Shown here piece by piece: positions 25,799 through 31,266 of a stretch of 31,266 nt of DNA. A program made the position numbers and the translations under genes. Below the pieces are notes generated by a model, which ran no database searches, had not been told where the DNA came from, and saw only the letters and a list, made by a program, of their open reading frames with translations. Every line of letters starts with the position of its first letter. Position 1 is the stretch's first letter. The DNA is from Bacteroidetes bacterium UBA2364 (GTDB lineage Bacteria; Bacteroidota; Rhodothermia; Rhodothermales; UBA2364): NCBI GenBank assembly GCA_002344075.1, contig DDTM01000053.1, positions 1 through 31,266 on the forward strand, in the 5' to 3' direction.

Positions 25799-26751
25799 TG
25801 CTCAAAATTGTTGTCTTAGACGGCTTTGCCCTTAATCCTGGTGACTTGTCATGGTCGCCAATTCAAACCCTTGGAGAGACAATGATCTACGACCGAACCG
25901 CCTCTTATGAGGTGGCTGAACGTTGTCGCCGTGCGGAAATTGTCATTACCAATAAAGTGCGATTGGAAGGCCCATTGATCGAAGCCCTTCCCCACCTAAA
26001 GGCCATTATGGTTTCGGCTACGGGACATGATGTCGTGGATGTTTATGCGGCACGGCTCAAGGGAATTCCCGTTTGCAATGTTGCCGGATATGGACCGGAT
26101 GCAGTGGCACAACATACCTTTGCATTGCTGCTTTCGCTCGTCAACCGCGTAGGAGAATATCAGAATGATGTACAAGCAGGTGGTTGGACACAACGCAATG
26201 ATTGGTGCTATTATCTGTATTACCCTGTTGAATTATCGGGGAAAACAATGGGTTTGATTGGATTTGGGCAAATTGCGCAGCGAGTGGCCCGGATCGCTAC
26301 AGGGTTTGGAATGAAGGTAGTGGCTTATACACCTCGGATGAGGAGCGATCCCTTAGTCCGCTTTTTGCCTTTAGATGAGGTTTTTCAAACAAGCGACGTT
26401 GTTAGTTTACACTGCCCCTTAACACCCTCGAATGCAAAAATGGTCAATGCCAAGCGGCTTGGCCTCATGAACCCCTGTGCGTATCTTATCAATACAGCAA
26501 GGGGTGGCTTGGTGGACGAAAAGGCACTACAGTTGGCACTACTTCGGAAAGATATAGCTGGTGCGGCGCTCGACGTCTTATCGGTGGAGCCACCTCCCAT
26601 AGACCACCCATTGCTCGGTATAGAAAACTGCGTCATAACGCCGCATATTGCATGGGCTGCATACGAAACACGCAAGCGACTACTTGGGCTAATGGCGCAA
26701 AATATTAGGGCATTCTTGGCAGGGAAGCCTATAAACGTGGTAAATGGATGA
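25798..26751 (+). CDS. D-2-hydroxyacid dehydrogenase
   Basis: The 317-residue NAD(P)-dependent enzyme interconverts a 2-keto acid and a D-2-hydroxy acid. The cofactor motif is GLIGFGQIAQRVA (152-164), and the catalytic triad can be placed: R235 (INTARGGLVDE), E264 (LSVEPPP) and H283 (TPHIAW, with the histidine before W as in hydroxypyruvate/glycerate types). The short catalytic domain and the WCYYLYYPVELSGKTMG segment resemble glycerate dehydrogenase (HprA-like) members, but substrate cannot be read from sequence. It is translated from the ATG at 25798. Its stop overlaps the modA start (ATGA), so the two are co-transcribed; the pairing with a molybdate transporter is odd. Confidence 0.9.
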   Translation: MLKIVVLDGFALNPGDLSWSPIQTLGETMIYDRTASYEVAERCRRAEIVITNKVRLEGPLIEALPHLKAIMVSATGHDVVDVYAARLKGIPVCNVAGYGPDAVAQHTFALLLSLVNRVGEYQNDVQAGGWTQRNDWCYYLYYPVELSGKTMGLIGFGQIAQRVARIATGFGMKVVAYTPRMRSDPLVRFLPLDEVFQTSDVVSLHCPLTPSNAKMVNAKRLGLMNPCAYLINTARGGLVDEKALQLALLRKDIAGAALDVLSVEPPPIDHPLLGIENCVITPHIAWAAYETRKRLLGLMAQNIRAFLAGKPINVVNG

Positions 26752-27446
26752 GGATTATCGGTTATTGTATTGTATCAATGTGGGTAGTAGGGTGTACTCC
26801 GAAAACACCTGCGCCCCTAACGATTTCGGCAGCGGCCTCTCTTGCCGACGTGATGGCAGCGCTGGTTTCGGTATTCACCAAAGAAAATCCTAATCAGGCT
26901 ATCCGGTTAAACTTAGGTGGAAGTGGTCTTTTAGCGCGGCAGATAGAGGCCGGAGCAAAAGCAGATTTGTTTATCTCGGCAGATGTACACTGGGTGCGTT
27001 ATCTGGCGCAAAGAAAAAAAATAGCGATTGTTGATACCAGTTCTATCGGAAATTCCTTGGCAGTATTTGTTCATACTGAGGGCATGACCCTTCAACATGC
27101 TCAGCGCATTGTCCTTGCAGACCCCAGATCGGTTCCTGCGGGACGTTACGCAAAAATGGCCTTGTCGTGTATGGGGCAATGGGCCGAAGTCTCTCCAAAA
27201 ATAGTTCCAGTACAAGACGTAAAAGCGGTGGTTCGCACATTACAGCTACGCAGTGCAGACGTGGGTTTTGCCTATGATACCGATGCACTCCCCGATTTAG
27301 TCCGAATACCTTATGTTCCAGAAAATTGTTTGCCCAAGATTCGATATGGCATATCCGCAACCAAAGACGGTTTGGGATTTGCACACTTCATCTTATCGGA
27401 CAAAGCGAAAGAAATCTGGACGAAACATGGGTTTAAAGTATGGTAG
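26748..27446 (+). CDS. modA: Molybdate-type ABC transporter substrate-binding lipoprotein ModA
   Basis: The 232-residue protein begins with a lipoprotein signal (IGYCIVSMWVVGC, Cys 16) and then LTISAAASLADVMAAL, GGSGLLARQIEAGAKADLFI and VGFAYDTDAL, the ModA pattern; serines and alanines in the first and second segments make up the oxyanion site. ModA binds molybdate or tungstate in the periplasm and delivers it to ModB. It is anchored by lipid rather than free, as in other Gram-negatives with lipid-linked binding proteins. It overlaps the dehydrogenase by 4 bases and modB by 7. Which oxyanion it prefers cannot be told. Confidence 0.92.
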   Translation: MRIIGYCIVSMWVVGCTPKTPAPLTISAAASLADVMAALVSVFTKENPNQAIRLNLGGSGLLARQIEAGAKADLFISADVHWVRYLAQRKKIAIVDTSSIGNSLAVFVHTEGMTLQHAQRIVLADPRSVPAGRYAKMALSCMGQWAEVSPKIVPVQDVKAVVRTLQLRSADVGFAYDTDALPDLVRIPYVPENCLPKIRYGISATKDGLGFAHFILSDKAKEIWTKHGFKVW

Positions 27447-28081
27447 ATAACAATGTGTCTTCGGTCATACTGCGCTCATTATGGGTGGCTTTAATGGCAG
27501 TAGGAGTGGGACTGATTCCGGGGGTTTTTCTGGCTTTTCGGATGTCGCGTAAACACAATCTCTTTTGGGTAGCGATTGAATATCTTTTATACATTCCATT
27601 GGTCTTTCCTCCGGTGGTTATAGGGTGGTGGCTACTACAAATAAAAAGTTTACATTTTAACATTTGGGGTGCGGTGGTGGCCGCTTGTGTGGTTTCTTTT
27701 CCGTTATTGACCCAAACCATACGAGTAGCGTTCGACCAAATAGACCCTTCATTAGAAGACGCCATTCGGGTGGATGGTGGTGGAAAATGGCCTGTTTTTC
27801 GTTATTTATACTTCCCACTCGTATTGCCCGGTATTTTAGCGGGCGCTGTTTTGGCCTTTGCACGTGCTCTTGGTGAATTTGGTGCAACGATTGTTGTGGC
27901 GGGTAACATTCCAGGAGAGACCGAAACACTGCCTCTGGCGATATATACAAGCCTTCAACGGCCCAATGGAGAGGTGTTCTTGTACCCGTTATTGATCGCT
28001 TGCTCCCTGTTGTCAATCACAGCCGTATTGATTCATGCGATACTCCGACAACTTACACGCAAACGATTGGGGCAAATGTAA
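27440..28081 (+). CDS. modB: Molybdate ABC transporter permease ModB
   Basis: The 213-residue permease has about five membrane helices and the ABC-coupling EAA loop EDAIRVDGGGKWPVFRYLYF (106-125), which docks to the ATPase, followed by LPGILAGAVLAFARALGEFG, typical of ModB. It overlaps modA by 7 bases (ATG at 27440). The partner ATPase ModC is not downstream: the next gene is unrelated and 175 bases away. Either ModC is encoded elsewhere, or the permease shares another ATPase. I see no fused ATPase domain. Confidence 0.92.
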   Translation: MVDNNVSSVILRSLWVALMAVGVGLIPGVFLAFRMSRKHNLFWVAIEYLLYIPLVFPPVVIGWWLLQIKSLHFNIWGAVVAACVVSFPLLTQTIRVAFDQIDPSLEDAIRVDGGGKWPVFRYLYFPLVLPGILAGAVLAFARALGEFGATIVVAGNIPGETETLPLAIYTSLQRPNGEVFLYPLLIACSLLSITAVLIHAILRQLTRKRLGQM

Positions 28082-28256
28082 GTTGAAAATAGATATGGTT
28101 CATATGGCACAGGGCGAGAGAACGCAAAGGTTTATTCGGGTGCATTTTTACGCAATCATATTGGGTGCTTTTATCATGATGCCTCAGTTTCTACCAACAT
28201 TTTTTTGCCACCTGCCCGCCGATACTGTATATTAATCATCTAAAACCTTCAATTAC

Positions 28257-28919
28257 ATGGCCAATACCGTTTTAACCGATACCGATTTACAACGGGTACG
28301 TACTGCCGTTCAGCAAGCAGAAGCCCGAACTTCAGGTGAGATTGTCCCTTTTATTGTAAAAAAAAGTGATGTTTACGCTAGTGCAGCATGGCGAGCAGGT
28401 GCTTTTGGGATGCTGCTGGGGGGCTTGATTGGCTTTGGGTTGTCGCAGTTTAACAATACATGGGGGCTAGGCTGGCTCTATACCAACTGGGGAGTGGTAT
28501 TGTTGATGCTTCTTTTTGCTGCCGGATTTTTTGCGCTTGCCCAATTTCAGCCGGGAATGAAGCGGTTTTTTGCGGGTTATCTGGCCCTGAACAAACGTGT
28601 CCAGCAACGGGCTGTGCAAGCATTTCTAACCGAAGAAGTTTTTAATACAGAAGATCGTACAGGAATTTTATTGTTTATCTCTCTGATGGAGCACCGCATC
28701 TTGGTGATGGGAGATAGTGGCATTAATGCCAAAGTGCAACAAGAGGACTGGGAACAGGTGGTCGCGCGAATAAAGCGTGGGATTAAGCAAAATAGTTTGG
28801 CAGATGGTTTGGTAGAAGCCATCCAAATGTGTGGAGATCTACTGGAACGAAAAGAAGTAAAAATTAAGCCAAATGACCGCAATGAACTCTCCGACGACCT
28901 GAGAATCCAAGACCATTAA
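28257..28919 (+). CDS. TPM-domain membrane protein
   Basis: A 220-residue protein with the TPM (YgcG/DUF477) pattern: LQRVRTAVQQAEARTSGEIVPFIV at the start (residues 8-31), RTGILLFISLMEHRILVMGDSGINAKV (about 138-164), and a C-terminal helix pair. Unusually, two hydrophobic helices (about 44-62 and 74-96) sit inside the domain, after its first strand, so the domain is split by a membrane hairpin; this is the layout of a known subset of the family. TPM proteins have been linked to photosystem II repair in plants and to phosphatase activity, but bacterial roles are unclear. The next gene begins 8 bases on, so the two are probably one unit. Confidence 0.82.
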   Translation: MANTVLTDTDLQRVRTAVQQAEARTSGEIVPFIVKKSDVYASAAWRAGAFGMLLGGLIGFGLSQFNNTWGLGWLYTNWGVVLLMLLFAAGFFALAQFQPGMKRFFAGYLALNKRVQQRAVQAFLTEEVFNTEDRTGILLFISLMEHRILVMGDSGINAKVQQEDWEQVVARIKRGIKQNSLADGLVEAIQMCGDLLERKEVKIKPNDRNELSDDLRIQDH

Positions 28920-28927
28920 TAACGCGA

Positions 28928-29476
28928 ATGAACTGGTTTGTGGGTTTGGTGATTCCAAAATTCGAGGAATACGATAATTATATGGTTGAGTTGCCAAAAG
29001 GTTTGCGGTCTTTTCATCCAGAAGATCTGCATCTTACGGTGGCATTTCTTGGAAATTGTGGACACAAAGCCGCCCTTCATGCGTGGGAGAAATTAGTACA
29101 AGAGGTCTATTTTATGCCATTTCCCCTTATGCCTGGCGCTCTGGTGCCGTTCGGATCTCCAAAGAACCCATCTGCGTATTCCATTGTACCGACGATTGGT
29201 AAAGAAATGGCTACTAAGCTGATCGCCCGTTATCGCGATCCATTTTTACAAGAAGTGAGCGCAAAACCAGACCTTCGGCCACCCCAACCGCATATTACCA
29301 TTGTGCGCCCGAGCCGCAATAGCACCACCGAGGAACAAAAACAGCATCTGTTCTGGGCAAACAACCTTCATTTTCCAGAATCAACCAGTGTAATTCATAC
29401 CCTCGCACTTTATACTTGGGCAGATGACCGCCGCGTGAAGCAATTCAAAATTGTTGCTGAACAAAAGATGGATTAA
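28928..29476 (+). CDS. thpR: RNA 2',3'-cyclic phosphodiesterase (2H family, ThpR-like)
   Basis: The 182-residue cytoplasmic protein shows both HxTx motifs of the 2H phosphoesterases: HLTVAFLG (H35) and HITIVRPS (H122), separated by the usual distance. The opening MNWFVGLVIP fits the FVAI-type first strand. Members hydrolyse 2',3'-cyclic phosphate on RNA and can ligate tRNA half-molecules in vitro (LigT). Cellular role is unclear in most bacteria. It starts 8 bases after the TPM gene; the LptD-like gene begins 80 bases after its stop. Confidence 0.88.
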   Translation: MNWFVGLVIPKFEEYDNYMVELPKGLRSFHPEDLHLTVAFLGNCGHKAALHAWEKLVQEVYFMPFPLMPGALVPFGSPKNPSAYSIVPTIGKEMATKLIARYRDPFLQEVSAKPDLRPPQPHITIVRPSRNSTTEEQKQHLFWANNLHFPESTSVIHTLALYTWADDRRVKQFKIVAEQKMD

Positions 29477-29556
29477 ACGTCTAAGTGAGAGATTACTGGA
29501 ACTTGCTTCCTACTGAAGCTGTTCTTCTGACGCATTCCCTGTATTCACAACTATTT

Positions 29557-31266
29557 ATGCGGCTTGGTTGTCTTCGATTTCCACACTTCGTTTTGATGTT
29601 CTTCCTTGCTTGGGGTTCATCTCATGGTAATTTATGGGCACAAACCCCCACACCAACAACCGTAAAACCAGATTCCTTAAACAGAAAAAAACAGCCTCCC
29701 AAACAACCCATTAAGTTTACTGCTGACTCGCTCCATATTGTATTTGATGATAAGAAAGGAGATATTGCACGTCTATCTAAAAATACCAATGTTATTTATG
29801 ACCAAGTAAAAGTGGCTTCTCCATTGATTCGATTTTACTTTAGAGACCAGTTGGTGGAGGCTATTTCCATTACGCCCAATCCGGAAAACTTCCCACAGTT
29901 CACCAGAGGCTCCGAGACCTTCTCCTCGGAAAGGCTTTCATTCAACTTAAAAACTGAACAGGGACGTTTTGTAAATAGTAGGACTAAAATGCAGGATGGA
30001 TTTGTGCTGGGACAGGTGGTGAAGGTGCGTTCGGACAGCACGGTTTTTGTGCAACATGGCCTTTATACCACCTGCGACAATCCTACCCACGTGCATTACT
30101 CCCTCGAAGCCAAAAAAATGAAAATCGGGCGGAATAAATGGATTTATACAGGACCTATACGGTTAAATTTATTAAATATAAAACTTCCCATAATTCTGCC
30201 TTTTGGCGCCATCCCTACAATAGAAGGAAGGCGTAGTGGACCCTTAACTCCCACTTACGGACAAGATAACCAACAAGGGTTTTACCTCAAAGATTGGGGA
30301 TGGTATTGGCCCATCAACGATTATATGGATGCCCAAATACGGTTCGGAATTTGGTCACTCGGAAGTTTTCAAGTTCGCCCAACCTATCGGTATGCACGAA
30401 GAAACCGATTTAGCGGTTCGGTGGATCTAACCTATCGTTATGTTGTAACTGGGCAACGATATGATGCCGACCGCAATCCACGATCTACTTGGGATTTAGG
30501 ATTGAACCATGCCCAAAAAATTGACCCGTATTCCGATATATCCGCCAATATTCGTGTAGGCAATAGCCGTCTTTTGCGGGTTCTCTCCGAGAATTTTAAT
30601 GACCGCATTCTCTCTGAATCCAATCAAAACTCAAACTTTAGCTACAATAAACGCTGGACGCATAAAGGCCGATCGGTCTCTTTCTATGGTAGTTTGTCGG
30701 ATAACCTAACCACCCGCTCCGCAACCCTTACCCTTCCCGCGCTCCGGTTTAGCCAACGTTCGCAAACTCCTTTTCAGCGTAATTCTGGTACTTTTACACA
30801 AAATGCACGGGTTTATGAAAACCTTCAATATGACTTAGATGCAGACCTCAATACCAATTATTCGTTTAGACCCGTTGACGGAGATGTAACGGATAACCGC
30901 TGGTGGGATGGTTTGTTTAATCCGGAAGCATACCGCAATACCACGAGCCTCGATCCTGCACAGCGATATTACGTCACAGGGACAGGTAATTTTCGCGTCT
31001 CGATGCCTTATACCATGCGAAAAACCCCCATCAAAGGGAAGAATATGGAGCTAACGATGTCCCCTAATCTGAGCCTTCGTGAATACGTGGTCTCCCGCGA
31101 AGAAGGACGGCTCCGTATCTGGGGAAACACAGACCCGACAACGGGCGTTAGGGCATATCGAGACAGTACATTTTACCGGAGCAGCATGGTGTTTTTCCAT
31201 GACCTTAACCTTAGCTTTTCGGCAGGCACGACGGTTTATGGCACCTTCCCGTGGAAAATTGGTTCG
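29557..31266 (+). CDS. lptD: LptD/OstA-like outer-membrane LPS assembly protein (3' truncated)
   Basis: The frame opens at ATG 29557 and stays open to the last base (570 codons), so the end lies beyond the window. A signal peptide (FPHFVLMFFLAWGSS ... LWAQ) is followed by a threonine/proline linker and an OstA/LptA-like beta-jellyroll (about 45-190: FTADSLHIVFDDKKGDIARL, NVIYDQVKVASPLIRFYF). Next come YTTCDNPTHVHYSLEAKKMK and LPIILPFGAIP, blocks I recall from the putative LptD of Bacteroidota, then many alternating barrel strands rich in aromatic and Asn/Ser/Thr residues. LptD inserts lipopolysaccharide into the outer leaflet. A Bacteroidota-type LptD is long (800-900), so about 300 residues are missing. 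No stop or frameshift breaks the visible part. Confidence 0.82.
   Translation, partial: MRLGCLRFPHFVLMFFLAWGSSHGNLWAQTPTPTTVKPDSLNRKKQPPKQPIKFTADSLHIVFDDKKGDIARLSKNTNVIYDQVKVASPLIRFYFRDQLVEAISITPNPENFPQFTRGSETFSSERLSFNLKTEQGRFVNSRTKMQDGFVLGQVVKVRSDSTVFVQHGLYTTCDNPTHVHYSLEAKKMKIGRNKWIYTGPIRLNLLNIKLPIILPFGAIPTIEGRRSGPLTPTYGQDNQQGFYLKDWGWYWPINDYMDAQIRFGIWSLGSFQVRPTYRYARRNRFSGSVDLTYRYVVTGQRYDADRNPRSTWDLGLNHAQKIDPYSDISANIRVGNSRLLRVLSENFNDRILSESNQNSNFSYNKRWTHKGRSVSFYGSLSDNLTTRSATLTLPALRFSQRSQTPFQRNSGTFTQNARVYENLQYDLDADLNTNYSFRPVDGDVTDNRWWDGLFNPEAYRNTTSLDPAQRYYVTGTGNFRVSMPYTMRKTPIKGKNMELTMSPNLSLREYVVSREEGRLRIWGNTDPTTGVRAYRDSTFYRSSMVFFHDLNLSFSAGTTVYGTFPWKIGS

Noticed and set aside
28095..28235. 46-codon frame with one hydrophobic segment after modB
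   Set aside because: Its start lies 14 bases beyond modB with no ribosome site; such a frame is easily random in AT-rich DNA. Recorded only.

Overview
The window is a stretch of ordinary chromosome from a Gram-negative member of the Bacteroidota/Rhodothermota/Balneolota group. Three things point there: two proteins end in a type IX secretion (T9SS) type A sorting domain (one with the 'NYPNPFNPSTTIRF' signature common in Rhodothermota, Balneolota and Ignavibacteria); the TonB-family protein has the 'NKAYGAYELR' N-terminus usual in this group; and the set exbB-exbD-exbD-tonB is arranged as in these phyla. Most starts lack a good Shine-Dalgarno sequence, also as expected. Assignment below phylum level is not possible from the sequence alone. 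I see no tRNA, rRNA, CRISPR array, insertion sequence, integrase or other sign of a mobile element.

Layout. 1-1716: 3' end of a T9SS-exported protein, a very strong terminator, then psuG. 1737-7348 (minus): a heavy-metal RND efflux operon in the order outer-membrane channel, lipoprotein adaptor, pump (czcCBA-like), with a promoter lying directly against the terminator of the next gene. 7489-8508 (minus): a DUF1460 lipoprotein. 8509-9333: a long intergenic stretch with a palindrome, a possible promoter, a terminator-like hairpin and a possible 27-residue membrane peptide. 9334-9840: ferritin. 10363-11646: HD-domain phosphohydrolase, tail to tail with a small two-helix membrane protein. 12306-14669: CotH kinase-like secreted protein with lamin-tail and T9SS domains.

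14784-22257 is an envelope-biogenesis block: dxr (isoprenoid precursor), rseP (site-2 protease), uppS (undecaprenyl diphosphate), bamA (outer-membrane protein insertion) and two OmpH/Skp periplasmic chaperones. It resembles the proteobacterial dxr-uppS-cdsA-rseP-bamA-skp cluster but is reordered and lacks cdsA. 22607-25592 is a TonB energising system (ExbB, two ExbD, TonB) that would power TonB-dependent uptake across the outer membrane built by the preceding block.

25798-28081 is a tightly overlapping trio of a D-2-hydroxyacid dehydrogenase, a molybdate-type binding lipoprotein (ModA) and its permease (ModB), with no ModC ATPase in the window. A TPM-domain membrane protein and a 2H RNA phosphodiesterase (ThpR-like) follow. 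The window ends inside a large outer-membrane LptD-like gene that runs off the right edge.

No clearly novel multi-gene system is visible. The points most worth a second look are non-coding: nested inverted repeats in front of tonB, the unexplained leader/peptide region 8766-9284, the inverted repeat around the metal-efflux promoter, and the hairpin in front of the HD gene.
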